In this document: positions 1-9,204 of the stretch, piece by piece
How positions within the stretch are numbered: the stretch's first letter is position 1
Layout: every line of letters starts with the position of its first letter
DNA from: Aeromonas eucrenophila
GTDB taxonomy: Bacteria; Pseudomonadota; Gammaproteobacteria; Enterobacterales; Aeromonadaceae
NCBI RefSeq assembly: GCF_000819865.1
Contig: NZ_CDDF01000005.1
Coordinates: forward strand, 188,520-252,519
Direction: 5' to 3'
DNA: 64,000 nt
Made by a program: the position numbers and the translations under genes
Notes under the pieces: generated by a model
The model's database searches: none
Seen by the model: the letters and a program-made list of their open reading frames with translations, nothing else
Told to the model about the DNA's origin: nothing

Positions 1-137
1 GCTTACACTTCCTGGTTGCTGGGTAGTCAATTTATCTGAAAATTATTTTATTAATGGTTGTTTGTGCTGTGAAATAAGGCTGATTTGGTCACTATTCAGA
101 GAGGGTCACCGACCTTATCGACCAGCAGATTGACATG

Positions 138-173
138 AAAAAGGGGGAAGCATCGGCTTCCCCCTTTTTATTG
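138..173 (-). terminator. Rho-independent terminator after the decarboxylase gene
   Basis: A GC-rich hairpin (GGGGGAAG paired with CTTCCCCC) is flanked by A-runs and T-runs on both sides. It lies just past the stop of the minus-strand decarboxylase gene and could also work on the plus strand. Confidence 0.85.
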
Positions 174-185
174 GCGCACTCGATG

Positions 186-1334
186 TTAGGCCACCGCCAC
201 CAGTTTCTGCTTCTGGGCGCTGTCCAGGATGAGGATGCTCGCCTTGGGGAAGAAGTTGAAGGTGGAGGCGGACGCCCAAGTGTAGGCTCCCATCACCCGA
301 CCCACCACCAGCTCGCCGATGGCGAGATCCGGCAGCATGATGCCGTCCCGGATCACGTCCACGCTGTCGCAGGTGGGGCCGGAGAGCACCGCATTGTGCA
401 GCTCGCCGTGGGCATAGGGGGTGCTCACCGGGTAGGTGACGTGGTCGTAGAGTTGGCCGTTGTAGCTGCCGTAGAGACCGTCATCCAGGTAGTACCAGAT
501 CTTGTCGCCGCGGTGGGCCTTGCCCATCACGCTGGCCACCGAGGTCATGGCCGGCGCGCTGATGAAGCGGCCCGGCTCGGCGATCTTTTGCACGGTGGCG
601 GGCAGCTTGGCCAGCGCCGCGCGGATCGGGGCGCAGAAACCGTCGATGTCGAACTCGCCGCCCTCATAATCCACCGGGAAACCGCCGCCGATGTCCAGCA
701 CCCAGGGCTTGAGGCCGAGATCCCAGGCCTGCTCCATGATCTCGCGGCAGGCGTCGATGGCCTGCACGTGGCGACGGGAGTGAGGCACCTGGGAGCCGAC
801 ATGGAACGACAGCCCCATCACCTTGATGCCCTTGGCCTGGGCCAGTTGCAGCAGCGGCAGTGCCTGCTCCGGGGTGCAGCCGAACTTCTTGGAGAGATCG
901 ACCTTGGTCTCCGGGTTCGGGAAGCTGACGCGCAGCAGCAGCTTCACCTCGTCCTTGTAGGGAATGAACTTCTCCAGCTCCAGCGGGTTGTCATAGACGA
1001 ACACGGTGCAACCGAATTCCAGCGCATAACGGATGTCGCTGTCGCGTTTGATGGGATGGGTGTGAATGCAACGGCCCGGGCGAACCCCTTGGCTGCGCAC
1101 CAGATCCACTTCGCCATTGGTGGCCAGATCGAAACAGGCCCCCTCTTCCTTCAATACAGAGACCACCGCTTCGTGGGGCAGGGGCTTGAGTGCATAGTGC
1201 AAGCGCACATCGGGCAGGGCGGCTGCCAGGGCCCGGTACTGTTTGCGGACGGCTGCCTTGTCGAGCAGCAGCAGGGGAGAGCCAAATTGTTCAACCAACT
1301 GACGGTAATCTTGTGCGACCAGAGTCTCGTTCAT
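186..1334 (-). CDS. Fold-type III PLP decarboxylase, ornithine/lysine decarboxylase type
   Basis: The 382-residue protein is an alanine-racemase-fold (group IV) amino acid decarboxylase. It is predicted to decarboxylate ornithine and/or lysine to putrescine or cadaverine in the cytoplasm. The PLP lysine is K50 in the motif YALK. The cofactor-binding elements HVGSQ (178-182), GGGFP (216-220) and EPGR (253-256) follow in family order. The C-terminal CDSVD motif (C322) is the catalytic cysteine loop of ornithine decarboxylases and argues against a diaminopimelate decarboxylase. Length matches bacterial ODCs such as Pseudomonas SpeC. The ATG has an AAGAGA element just upstream. It stands alone, divergent from the glycine-riboswitch gene. 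Substrate preference cannot be read from the sequence. Confidence 0.9.
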   Translation of the reverse strand: MNETLVAQDYRQLVEQFGSPLLLLDKAAVRKQYRALAAALPDVRLHYALKPLPHEAVVSVLKEEGACFDLATNGEVDLVRSQGVRPGRCIHTHPIKRDSDIRYALEFGCTVFVYDNPLELEKFIPYKDEVKLLLRVSFPNPETKVDLSKKFGCTPEQALPLLQLAQAKGIKVMGLSFHVGSQVPHSRRHVQAIDACREIMEQAWDLGLKPWVLDIGGGFPVDYEGGEFDIDGFCAPIRAALAKLPATVQKIAEPGRFISAPAMTSVASVMGKAHRGDKIWYYLDDGLYGSYNGQLYDHVTYPVSTPYAHGELHNAVLSGPTCDSVDVIRDGIMLPDLAIGELVVGRVMGAYTWASASTFNFFPKASILILDSAQKQKLVAVA

Positions 1335-1752
1335 TCTCTTTTGAAGATCCTTAGGGGGCGTGATAGGCCCAAGCCATATGCGATTGAACCGGCGACGGCC
1401 GGCTCAGGCGAGTGGTCCGGAGGGACCAACCAGACACAGTGCATAACTTAGGTGCAAAGTGCTTAGTTATGCGCGGAATTATCTTCTTATTGCGTTTCTG
1501 TGCAAGCATTTTGATTGGATATGTTAGCAAGTTTTTCTGGTCGAGACGAAAGGTGCTGTCGATATAAAAGCCGCCATCGGGGCCCCGATTGGAGTGCGCC
1601 GGGAAAGGTGCTCTAACTCATTGACGCATAACGAACATTTAACATTTTGTCAGGAAAGGGTCTGGACGGAAAAAAGTGCGCGCACCCAGGGGGTGAGTGC
1701 GAGACAGCTCACAGTTTTTTGATTAATATGCCCGCTTCCTAATCCAAACTAG
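1335..1752. other. Divergent intergenic region with hairpins
   Basis: No gene is seen. The region must hold the promoter of the minus-strand decarboxylase and the plus-strand promoter of the glycine-riboswitch transcript. It holds an inverted repeat (GCATAACT at 1441-1448 and AGTTATGC at 1465-1472) and a small GGTCC/GGGACC hairpin near 1413-1428, which would fall in the decarboxylase leader. Confidence 0.6.
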
Positions 1753-1950
1753 TTCGGATGAAGGTAGCAGGAGAGCGATGGGGGACCATCCACCGAAGAA
1801 GTGAATCTTTCAGGTACCGGGCAACCGGTGTGGACTGCTACTGGACGATACTCTGGAGAGACCCGTTAAATCGGGCGCCGAAGGAGCAAGGCACCATGAC
1901 TGCATCGCAGGCTGGCGTCGGAAACTCTCAGGCAAAAGGACAGAGGGGAT
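1753..1950 (+). promoter_or_regulatory. Tandem glycine riboswitch
   Basis: Two glycine aptamers lie back to back. The first has GGAGAGC at 1770, CCGAAGAAG near 1792 and ATCTTTCAGG near 1805. The second has GGAGAGACC at 1855, GCGCCGAAGGAGCAA near 1875 and CTCTCAGGCAAAAGGACAG at 1925-1943. This is the classic cooperative gcvT-type architecture, and the same arrangement is known upstream of Na+/alanine symporters in Vibrio. It controls the AGCS gene starting at 2203. Whether glycine raises or lowers expression is not visible here. Confidence 0.95.
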
Positions 1951-1971
1951 GGGATGGTTGTACCTGAGCTT

Positions 1972-2113
1972 AGAACTGTTCACGAGCTGTCACGAGAGGT
2001 CGTCAGCAAGGTAAAGAGCAGCGCAGGAACCGGAGTGTATATGAATACATGAGGATTCCGAGCAGCACATGAGCCTTGATCACGGCCTCGCAGTAAGAGT
2101 GTGAACAAGTTCT
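1972..2113 (-). mobile_element. MITE-like element, copy 1
   Basis: This 142-bp segment is about 92 percent identical, in reverse complement, to 27947-28089. It starts AGAACTGTTCACGAGC and ends with GTGAACAAGTTCT, so its ends are inverted repeats. It encodes nothing recognisable. It sits between the second glycine aptamer and the RBS hairpin, inside the riboswitch-controlled leader. Flanking triplets TTA and TTG are at best an imperfect target duplication. Confidence 0.8.
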
Positions 2114-2169
2114 TGGCCCGCATCCGATCGCCTTTGGGGATCGCGACACCTATGGGAAGATCATCCTTC

Positions 2170-2199
2170 TCCTCCTTAATCGTTGTTTTTTAAGGAGGA
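2170..2199 (+). promoter_or_regulatory. RBS-sequestering hairpin (riboswitch expression platform)
   Basis: A perfect 10-bp stem (TCCTCCTTAA at 2170-2179 with TTAAGGAGGA at 2190-2199) has its right arm made of the Shine-Dalgarno sequence of the ATG at 2203. No T-run follows, so control of translation rather than transcription termination is inferred. Confidence 0.8.
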
Positions 2200-2202
2200 T
2201 GC

Positions 2203-3579
2203 ATGTCATCAATTCAATCGGCGTTAACCGCCATCGATAGCTTTATCTGGGGTCCACCCCTGCTGCTCCTGCTGGTCGGGACCGGCTTCTATCTCACCCT
2301 GCGTCTGGGTCTGCTTCAGGTCGTGCGTTTGCCGCTCGCCCTCAAGCTGGTCTTTGGTCGCGATCAGGGCCAGGGCAAGCAGGGGGATGTCTCCAGCTTC
2401 GGCGCGCTCTGCACCGCGCTCTCCGCCACCATAGGCACCGGCAACATCGTCGGGGTTGCCACCGCCATCAAGCTCGGCGGCCCTGGCGCCCTGTTCTGGA
2501 TGTGGATGGCGGCCCTGTTCGGCATGGCCACCAAGTACGCGGAGTGCCTGTTGGCGGTCAAGTATCGCCAGCAGGATGCCAACGGCCAGATGGCCGGTGG
2601 CCCCATGTATTACCTCGAGAAGGGGCTCGGCTCCAAAGTGCTCGCCAAGCTGTTCGCCCTGTTTGGCATCGGCGTCGCCTGCTTCGGCATCGGCACCTTC
2701 CCCCAAGTCAACGCCATCTCCGATGCCATGAGCCTCTCCTTCGCGGTGCCCCGCGAGGCGACCGCCGTGGTGCTGACCCTGATAGTGGCGCTGGTGACCC
2801 TGGGGGGCATCAAGTCCATCTCCAGCGTGTCGAGCAAGGTGGTGCCCTTCATGGCCATCTTCTACATCCTGGCCTGCGCCGGGGTACTGGTGAACAACGC
2901 CGGCGCCCTGCCGGAGGCGGTGCTGCTGGTGATCAACAGTGCCTTCACCGGCCACGCGGCCACCGGCGGCTTCGTCGGTGCCGGCATCATGCTGGCGATC
3001 CAGTCCGGGGTGGCGCGGGGGGTCTTCTCCAACGAGTCGGGCTTAGGGTCGGCCCCCATAGCAGCGGCGGCGGCCAAGACGAACTCCTGCGTGGAGCAGG
3101 GGCTGGTCTCCATGACGGGCACTTTCATCGATACCATCATCATCTGCACCATGACCGGCCTGACCCTGGTGGTGACCGGCGTCTGGAGCGGGGATCTCAG
3201 CGGCGCCGCCATGACCAGCCAGGCCTTCGCCCAGGGGCTGGATGCTCACATCGGCCAGTATCTGGTGAGCATAGGGCTGCTGTTCTTCGCCTTCACCACC
3301 ATCCTCGGCTGGAACTATTACGGTGAGCGCTGCACCGAGTACCTGTTCGGGGTCAAGGCCATCAAGCCTTACCGTTTCCTCTATCTGGCGCTGGTGGCGA
3401 GCGGTGCCTTCCTCCATCTGGACCTGATCTGGCTCTTGGCGGACATCGTCAACGGCCTGATGGCGGTGCCGAACCTCATCGGCCTGATCGGCTTGCGCCA
3501 CGTGGTGATCGCCGAGACCCGGGCCTACTTCAGCCGGGATCTGGATAATGAGGCAGAGCCGGAGCCACAGGCGGCCTGA
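2203..3579 (+). CDS. Sodium:alanine/glycine symporter (AGCS family)
   Basis: The 458-residue polytopic inner-membrane protein belongs to the AGCS (AlsT/DagA) family, which imports alanine or glycine with Na+. Family signatures are visible: SATIGTGNIVGVATAI near residue 73, GGPMYYLEKGLGSK near 132, a GVARGVFSNESGLGSAP segment near 270, and ILGWNYYGERC near 366. Length is normal for the family. The start is set by a strong AAGGAGGA RBS, which is buried in the hairpin at 2170-2199. A tandem glycine riboswitch upstream makes glycine a likely substrate. It is monocistronic, with a terminator directly downstream. Confidence 0.93.
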   Translation: MSSIQSALTAIDSFIWGPPLLLLLVGTGFYLTLRLGLLQVVRLPLALKLVFGRDQGQGKQGDVSSFGALCTALSATIGTGNIVGVATAIKLGGPGALFWMWMAALFGMATKYAECLLAVKYRQQDANGQMAGGPMYYLEKGLGSKVLAKLFALFGIGVACFGIGTFPQVNAISDAMSLSFAVPREATAVVLTLIVALVTLGGIKSISSVSSKVVPFMAIFYILACAGVLVNNAGALPEAVLLVINSAFTGHAATGGFVGAGIMLAIQSGVARGVFSNESGLGSAPIAAAAAKTNSCVEQGLVSMTGTFIDTIIICTMTGLTLVVTGVWSGDLSGAAMTSQAFAQGLDAHIGQYLVSIGLLFFAFTTILGWNYYGERCTEYLFGVKAIKPYRFLYLALVASGAFLHLDLIWLLADIVNGLMAVPNLIGLIGLRHVVIAETRAYFSRDLDNEAEPEPQAA

Positions 3580-3602
3580 ATCCGTGTTCGTACCATCCTA
3601 AA

Positions 3603-3636
3603 AAGCAAAGCCACGACCCGGGTCGTGGCTTTTTTA
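3603..3636 (+). terminator. Rho-independent terminator
   Basis: A perfect hairpin, AGCCACGACC paired with GGTCGTGGCT, is followed by TTTTTT just after the symporter stop codon. Confidence 0.9.
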
Positions 3637-3686
3637 TGGGCCATTCGCATAAACGGCAGCAGGGAGGGGGTCTTCTCTTAAGAGGG

Positions 3687-4391
3687 TCAGGGGAGCTGCT
3701 CCTCGGTCAGCAGGCTCTCCAGCCGCGCTCGCACCTTATTTACCAGCCTTTCATCGCTCTCCTGCCAGCCAATGCAGTGCGCAAGCGTGGTGGAGGTGCC
3801 GGGCAGGAAGCGCAGCTCCCCGCCCGCCAGCTCGTAGAAACGGCTCGCCATCCGGGTGCCTTCATCCACATCGCCCCCTACCAGCAGCATGGCCTGAGCC
3901 AGCACGGCGCCCCGATGATCCTGGCCCGGCGCCAGCCAGCGTTGGGCGGTGCCGGTTACCTTGCGGCCCCCGATCACCAGATTGTACTGGCCGTCGCAGA
4001 AGGAGCCGGGCACGAAGTCGTAATTGCCCTCCAGGCCATGCTCCCCGAGCAGGGCCAGCAGCGGCGCCCCCAGCAGCCGGTAATAGTGGGCGAGATCCGT
4101 GGTGGTGCGGGGCAAGAAGAGCGACAGGTTGAGGATGCCGGCGCCGTGGGGCACGGCGGTGCCGCCGCTGTCGCGCACAAACACGGGCCAACCCTCGCTG
4201 GCGAGTTGCTCGCAGGCTTCTCTATAGCGGGGCAGCCGTATGTCCTTGCGGGTGACGATGAGGCATTGGGGCGCCTGCCAGAGGTGGGCGCGGGCCAGGC
4301 CGTCGCGGGCGCACTCTCGCAGCCACTGCTGTTCGTGGGCCAATATCTGGTCGGGCGTGTCTGAGGGGGAGGAAAGCAGGCGATAGGGCAT
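3687..4391 (-). CDS. Lipoate-protein ligase/octanoyltransferase family protein
   Basis: The 234-residue protein has the BPL/LplA/LipB catalytic fold. The signature RDSGGTAVPHG is at residues 73-83. The segment ending GGRKVTGTAQ (141-150) holds the lysine (K144) that binds the lipoyl-adenylate or octanoyl group. It lacks the C-terminal accessory domain of E. coli LplA (about 337 residues), so it resembles the short LplA-like or LipM/LipL-type transferases. It probably attaches or moves octanoyl/lipoyl groups on E2 or GcvH proteins in the cytoplasm. The ATG has an AAGGA element 8-9 nt upstream. It is a single gene between two transporters. The exact reaction is uncertain. Confidence 0.8.
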   Translation of the reverse strand: MPYRLLSSPSDTPDQILAHEQQWLRECARDGLARAHLWQAPQCLIVTRKDIRLPRYREACEQLASEGWPVFVRDSGGTAVPHGAGILNLSLFLPRTTTDLAHYYRLLGAPLLALLGEHGLEGNYDFVPGSFCDGQYNLVIGGRKVTGTAQRWLAPGQDHRGAVLAQAMLLVGGDVDEGTRMASRFYELAGGELRFLPGTSTTLAHCIGWQESDERLVNKVRARLESLLTEEQLP

Positions 4392-4449
4392 GAGGGCATC
4401 CTTGGGCAGAGGCTGCCAAGCACAGTACCCGCGGCAGGAGGCGAGGTAA

Positions 4450-4472
4450 AGCCCCGCACGGCGGGGCTTTGG
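4450..4472 (-). terminator. Hairpin terminator after xanP
   Basis: AAAGCCCCGC pairs with GCGGGGCTTT, directly downstream of the minus-strand permease. The T-run is short (TTT on both strands). Confidence 0.65.
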
Positions 4473-4481
4473 TTGGGCAGG

Positions 4482-5882
4482 TTAGTCGTGGGCCTGGCTG
4501 CGCCTCGGCAGCAGCAGGTTCATGATGATGGCGGTGAGGCCGCCGGTGGCGACGCCGTAGGAGAGCACGCTCCTGGCGAGCTCCGGCAGGTGTTGCAGCA
4601 CCTCGGGCACCTGGGCAACCCCCAGCCCCATGGCGAGCGACACCGCCAAGATCATCAGGGCGCGGCGGTCGAGCTCCTCGCGGGAGATGATGCGCACCCC
4701 GGCGGCGGCGATTGTGCCGAACATGACGATAGTAGCGCCGCCGAGCACGGGTTCGGGTATCTGCTGTACCAGGCTCGCCACCGCCGGGAACAGGCCGAGC
4801 AGGGCCAGCATGGCGGCGATGAAGAGGCCGACGTGGCGGCTGGCCACCCCGGTCAGCTGAATGACGCCGTTGTTCTGGGCGAAGGTGGACATGGGGAAGG
4901 TGGAGAAGACCGCCGCCAGCATGGAGTTGACGCCGTCGGCCAGCACGCCCCCCTTGATCCGCGCCATGTAGACGGGGCCGTCCAGCGGCTCGCCCGAGAT
5001 GTCCGAGGTGGCGGTCATGTCGCCGATGGCTTCCAGCGCCGTCACCACGAAGATGATGGCGAGCGGCACGAACAGCTGCCAGTCGAAGCCGAGACCGTAG
5101 TGCAGCGGGATGGGCACCATCACCAGCGGGCCCTCGAAGGTCGGTGCGCTCACCTTGCCCAGCAGCAGGGCGGCGCCATAGCCCACCAGCATGGCGAGCA
5201 TGATGGCGGAGAGGCGCAGCCAGGGGTTGCGGCTGCGCTGCAGCAAGACGATGAGGCCAAGCACCAGCAGGGAGAGGAAGAGGTTGCTGTGGCTGGCGAA
5301 GCTGCCATCGGCCAGGGCGCCGTAGCCGCCCCCCATGCTGATGAGGCCGACCTTGATCAGGGTCAGGCCGATCAGCAGCACCACTATGCCGGTCACCAGG
5401 GGGGTGATGATCCGTTTGACCAGGTGCAGGAAGCGGCTCATCACCACGATTGTGAGAGCCGCCACCAGCATGGTGCCGAACAGGGTGCCCAGCAGATCCT
5501 CGGTGGGCATGGCCGCCTGTTTGAGGGCGAGGCCGGAGGCGATGATGGGGCCGAGGAAGTTGAAGCTGGTGCCCTGCACCGACAACAGACCTGAGCCGAG
5601 CGGGCCGAAGCGGCGGGTCTGGATGAAGGAGGCGATGCCGGACATGACCAGGGACATGGAGACGATATAGCGGGTGTCGGCGGCGGGGAGGCCGAGGGCA
5701 TTGGCGATGATGAGGGGCGGGGTGATGATGGCGACAAACATGGCGAGCATATGCTGCAGGGCGGCGAACAGGGTCTGGGGCAGGGGCGGGACCTCTTCTA
5801 TGCCGTAGACCAGTTCGCTGTGGGGTCGCCTCGGGGGATGTGCCTCTGCGACGGGGGCGCGCGCGACGGCTGCCTGTTCCAT
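4482..5882 (-). CDS. xanP: Xanthine permease (NCS2 family)
   Basis: The 466-residue inner-membrane nucleobase:cation symporter-2 protein closely follows E. coli XanP in recalled sequence: PPLPQTLFAALQHMLAMFVA near residue 33, the QGTSFNF motif near 104, and the substrate-site block QNNGVIQLTGVASR near 332. The acidic TM8 signature ALEAIGDMTATSD near 282 is also present. It should import xanthine with H+. The start has GAGGT upstream. It is divergent from the GGDEF gene, and a PurR-like box lies about 110 bp upstream, which fits purine control. Uric acid or other purine transport is the main alternative. Confidence 0.9.
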   Translation of the reverse strand: MEQAAVARAPVAEAHPPRRPHSELVYGIEEVPPLPQTLFAALQHMLAMFVAIITPPLIIANALGLPAADTRYIVSMSLVMSGIASFIQTRRFGPLGSGLLSVQGTSFNFLGPIIASGLALKQAAMPTEDLLGTLFGTMLVAALTIVVMSRFLHLVKRIITPLVTGIVVLLIGLTLIKVGLISMGGGYGALADGSFASHSNLFLSLLVLGLIVLLQRSRNPWLRLSAIMLAMLVGYGAALLLGKVSAPTFEGPLVMVPIPLHYGLGFDWQLFVPLAIIFVVTALEAIGDMTATSDISGEPLDGPVYMARIKGGVLADGVNSMLAAVFSTFPMSTFAQNNGVIQLTGVASRHVGLFIAAMLALLGLFPAVASLVQQIPEPVLGGATIVMFGTIAAAGVRIISREELDRRALMILAVSLAMGLGVAQVPEVLQHLPELARSVLSYGVATGGLTAIIMNLLLPRRSQAHD

Positions 5883-5991
5883 AGATACCTCAAATTTTGT
5901 GGGGGAGGGGGAGAAAATTGGGCGCTATTGTAGTGGCTGAAATGAGGCTGACCAGTGCTAATTGAGCAGGATCAGGTTTATTTCTTGATGG

Positions 5992-6007
5992 GTTGAAACG
6001 TTTGCGT
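5992..6007 (-). promoter_or_regulatory. Candidate PurR operator upstream of xanP
   Basis: Read on the minus strand, the site ACGCAAACGTTTCAAC matches the PurR consensus ANGCAANCGNTTNCNT at 10 of 12 fixed positions. It lies 110 bp upstream of the xanP start and about 120 bp upstream of the GGDEF gene. Confidence 0.65.
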
Positions 6008-6127
6008 GTGGCGATTATGATCCGCCGGTTTGTGTGAGGCCGTTCTCGTTATTAATGGGGCGAGTGCTGATGCATCCCGCTAGTAGCGGTGTAGAATGAG
6101 CCCTCAGTTGTTATGTGGAGACTCTGG

Positions 6128-7258
6128 ATGCTGAAGCTGTCGGAGTTTTGGAGTGCCCGGGCTCACTCCGAAGATTTTACCCTGACCCGCATGGGTTTCA
6201 TGACTGTGCGGCTGCGGCTGCTGACCTGTCTGCTGATGATAGGCCTCCCCGCCTGGGCGCTGGTCGATTGGCTGACCCTGCCCGGCGCCCAGTTTGACGT
6301 CCTGCTCAAGGCGCGGGTCTTCTGCCTGCTGGCTCTCTCCCCGCTCATCCCCTTCTCCTATCTCATCCACTTCAAGCGCGAGCGGATGAAGCTGGCGCTC
6401 GGCTACCTGATGACGGTGATGATGCTGTTCTCCCTCGTCTGCCTGGGGAGTTTCGGGGCGGAGCAGGAGCCGCAGGCGGGTTACCTGGTTTTCCCCTATC
6501 TGCTGATCAGCCTGTTTGCCATCTTCCCCATCCCGCTCTCCCTCAGCCTGCAACTGGCGGGGGGCATCTTGGTCACCATGCTGGCGGGTAACTGGTGGAT
6601 GCAGGATCAGCCGCTCTGGAGCCAGCAGACCCTCAACCAGATCTGGCTGCTGGCGCTCTTCACCGTGGCCAGCGCCTGGGTGCAGTGCGGTCAGCTCAAC
6701 ATGTTGTTGCAGCTCTATCGGGAGTCCACCACCGACGAGCTGACCGGCATGATGAACCGCCGCCTGCTGATGAAGCGGCTGGAAAAAGCCAGGGTCACCA
6801 TGATCCGCAAGCAGGCGCCCTTTGCGGTCTTGTTGCTGGATCTGGACCGCTTCAAGCGGATCAACGATAACTTCGGCCATCTGGCGGGGGACGCTGTGCT
6901 CAAGGAGGTGGCGGCGACCCTGGCGGAGCAGCTGGAGCCCGGCATGGTGCTCGGCCGCTACGGCGGTGAAGAGTTTGCCGTTCTGTTGCCCAATTGCGGC
7001 GAGATGAACAAGGCGAAGCGGGTCGCCGAGCGGCTGCGCATCGCGGTGGAGGCGCGGCTGGTGAAGAGTCCCACCTCCGATGAGCTGCTGGAGGTGACGG
7101 TGAGCATAGGCCTGACCCTGGCCCGGCGCGGGGAGAGCATAGAGGATCTGTTCAATCGGGCCGACGAGTGTCTCTACCTGGCCAAGATGGCGGGGCGCAA
7201 CTGCGTGGCGGGGGACAACGAGCTTCCCCCCAAGCCCGCCGACACGAACGCGGCCTGA
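6128..7258 (+). CDS. Membrane-bound diguanylate cyclase (GGDEF)
   Basis: The 376-residue protein has about six predicted N-terminal membrane helices (residues ~25-195) followed by a GGDEF domain. The active site reads RYGGEEF (GGEEF near residue 279), so catalysis of c-di-GMP synthesis from two GTP is likely. The LDLDRFKRINDNFGH metal-binding segment is intact. No obvious inhibitory RxxD site was identified. An upstream in-frame ATG at 6113 exists, but GTGGAG lies 7 nt before the ATG at 6128, so that start is preferred. No sensory partner is adjacent, and the membrane region probably senses the signal itself. Confidence 0.88.
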   Translation: MLKLSEFWSARAHSEDFTLTRMGFMTVRLRLLTCLLMIGLPAWALVDWLTLPGAQFDVLLKARVFCLLALSPLIPFSYLIHFKRERMKLALGYLMTVMMLFSLVCLGSFGAEQEPQAGYLVFPYLLISLFAIFPIPLSLSLQLAGGILVTMLAGNWWMQDQPLWSQQTLNQIWLLALFTVASAWVQCGQLNMLLQLYRESTTDELTGMMNRRLLMKRLEKARVTMIRKQAPFAVLLLDLDRFKRINDNFGHLAGDAVLKEVAATLAEQLEPGMVLGRYGGEEFAVLLPNCGEMNKAKRVAERLRIAVEARLVKSPTSDELLEVTVSIGLTLARRGESIEDLFNRADECLYLAKMAGRNCVAGDNELPPKPADTNAA

Positions 7259-7655
7259 GGGCGGCCTCCCGATATCAGGTCCGCCGCCACCGGCATCCCC
7301 GGCGGTCGGGCCTGCCCTTGACCATTGAACGGCATCTGGCGTCAGTACCCGAGCCTAGGTGAGCACCAAGCTCCCCTCGAATAGTCCCCATCTTTTTCTC
7401 CCCTGCTATTTATCTCCTCCTCAATGTTTGTTCTTGAATGGATCCCTTGGCCTTGGCGTTGCGTCCGCTGACTCGCCCGGTCGACTAGCCAAAGCCCGAT
7501 GACGCCGATGCGAATGATGAGGGGGCGGATAATTGGCTGCTATTGTGTAACTCAACAGTTTCCAGCTCGGGTTGGCACTGTGTTGTCTGCGATGGCCGGC
7601 ATGGCGCCGGTCAGCGCCACAAGGATGAGACTTCTGGCTTTCAAGGGGAACATGA
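7259..7655. other. Gene-free interval before the chemoreceptor
   Basis: About 400 bp with no supported gene. It must carry the end of the cyclase transcript and the chemoreceptor promoter. Short GC-rich palindromes are present (for example GGCCGGCATGGCGCCGG near 7593), but no convincing terminator was seen. Confidence 0.5.
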
Positions 7656-9155
7656 ATGATATCAGCCGTCCACTTCAGCACTCATTACCGTAATGGTGAT
7701 CGCATCATGCTGGGTTTGCTTTGGTTTACACTATTTTGTTCGGCTGGATTAGCATTTTGGCACGACACCTGGCTGCAAACTGCGCTGGTGGGCGGCTCGG
7801 TCTGCGCGCTGTTGACGGCGCTCTACCGGGTGCTGGCGGGCACTCGATGGATGCGTTGCCTCATCGGGGTGGGGCTGATGGTGATGGCGGCGCTGCACAT
7901 CAACCAGGCTCGGGGGGTCATCGAGATCCACTTCGGCATCTTCGTGTTGCTGGCGGTGCTGACCTTCTACCGCGACTGGTTGCCTATCGTGGTCGCGGCG
8001 GCGGTGATCGCGGTGCATCACGTGTTGTTTCATGTGCTGCAACACGCCGGTTTTCCGGTCTATGTGATGCAGTTCCATGGCGGTTGGGGAATGATCTTCC
8101 TGCACGCGTTTTATGTGGTGGTGGAGAGCGTGATCCTCATCTATCTGGCGCGGCTCAGCCTGGCCGATGCCACCGAGAATCAGGAGGTGTTGAACAAGGT
8201 GCTGGTGGCGGCCAACCAGCTCAATCAGGGCGCTAGCCCGGACGCGCAGGCAACGGGCATCAAGCTCTCTTCCGGGCAGCGCTTCGATCACTTCCTCGAG
8301 CAGGTGTCCAATCTGGTGGACGGTGTGGCACGGGATAGCCGCAGCCTGGGGGAGCTGAGTCATGAACTCTTCCGGGCGGGGCATACCCTGGAGGACGGCG
8401 CCCAGCACCAGCTGGACGAGGTGTCCCGGATGAGCGGCGCCATGGGGTTGATGCTCACGGCCATGGGGGAGATCGCCGGGCATGTTGACCACACCCTGCA
8501 GTGTGCCGGTGAGGCCAGTGATCAGGTGGGCAAGGGGCGGGTGACTGTGGATCAGACCCGGGAGGACATACTGGCGCTGGCGAGCAGCATCGATGTTACC
8601 GATCGGACGGTGCAGTCGGTGGTCGATCAGACCGAGCAGATTGGCAGGGTACTGGAGGTGATCCACGACATCGCCCAGCAGACCAACCTGCTGGCGCTCA
8701 ACGCAGCCATAGAAGCGGCGCGGGCGGGTGAGCAGGGACGGGGCTTTGCGGTGGTGGCCGAGGAGGTGCGCAATCTGTCCCAGAAGACTTCGGTCTCGAC
8801 CAGCGAGATCCAGCAGATCATCGAGCGGCTTCAACAAGGCAGCCGGCAGGCCGCCAGCGCCATGCACGACAGCCGCGAGGGGGGGCAGCGCTGCGTGTCC
8901 GCCAGCCAGTCTGCCGCGCAGATGCTGCACGTGGTGGCGGATGACATCGCCAACATCAACCGCTTCAACGCGCTGATCGCGGCCACCACGCAGGAGCAGT
9001 CCCGCGTCTCGGTGGACATCAGCCATCGCCTGCAAACCGTCCAGCAGATTGCCGAGTGCAATGCCGACAACATCGGTGCCCTGACTCGCAGCAGTCAGTG
9101 CCTGCCACCGCTGGCGGCGCGGCTGGAGAACCTGGGTAGAGCCTTCCACGCCTAG
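7656..9155 (+). CDS. Methyl-accepting chemotaxis protein with integral-membrane sensor
   Basis: The 499-residue protein has an N-terminal hydrophobic region of about six helices (residues ~15-175) instead of a periplasmic ligand domain. A cytoplasmic methyl-accepting signalling helix follows. The highly conserved hairpin tip, [20 protein letters not shown], is encoded near 8670-8730, and [18 protein letters not shown] follows. It should couple to CheA/CheW and steer the flagellar motor. The membrane sensor may detect a hydrophobic or energy-related cue, but that is inference. AAGGGGA lies 8 nt before the ATG. No che genes are nearby. An alternative start is the ATG at 7707 (residue 18). Confidence 0.9.
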   Translation: MISAVHFSTHYRNGDRIMLGLLWFTLFCSAGLAFWHDTWLQTALVGGSVCALLTALYRVLAGTRWMRCLIGVGLMVMAALHINQARGVIEIHFGIFVLLAVLTFYRDWLPIVVAAAVIAVHHVLFHVLQHAGFPVYVMQFHGGWGMIFLHAFYVVVESVILIYLARLSLADATENQEVLNKVLVAANQLNQGASPDAQATGIKLSSGQRFDHFLEQVSNLVDGVARDSRSLGELSHELFRAGHTLEDGAQHQLDEVSRMSGAMGLMLTAMGEIAGHVDHTLQCAGEASDQVGKGRVTVDQTREDILALASSIDVTDRTVQSVVDQTEQIGRVLEVIHDIAQQTNLLALNAAIEAARAGEQGRGFAVVAEEVRNLSQKTSVSTSEIQQIIERLQQGSRQAASAMHDSREGGQRCVSASQSAAQMLHVVADDIANINRFNALIAATTQEQSRVSVDISHRLQTVQQIAECNADNIGALTRSSQCLPPLAARLENLGRAFHA

Positions 9156-9204
9156 TGGCCTGGGCAGATGCCGGCGCAACTGCCTGCTGGCGGCCAGAAA
9201 GAGA

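Noticed and set aside
1758..1967. A 69-codon frame inside the glycine riboswitch
   Set aside because: The RNA motifs fully explain the conservation, and no RBS precedes it.
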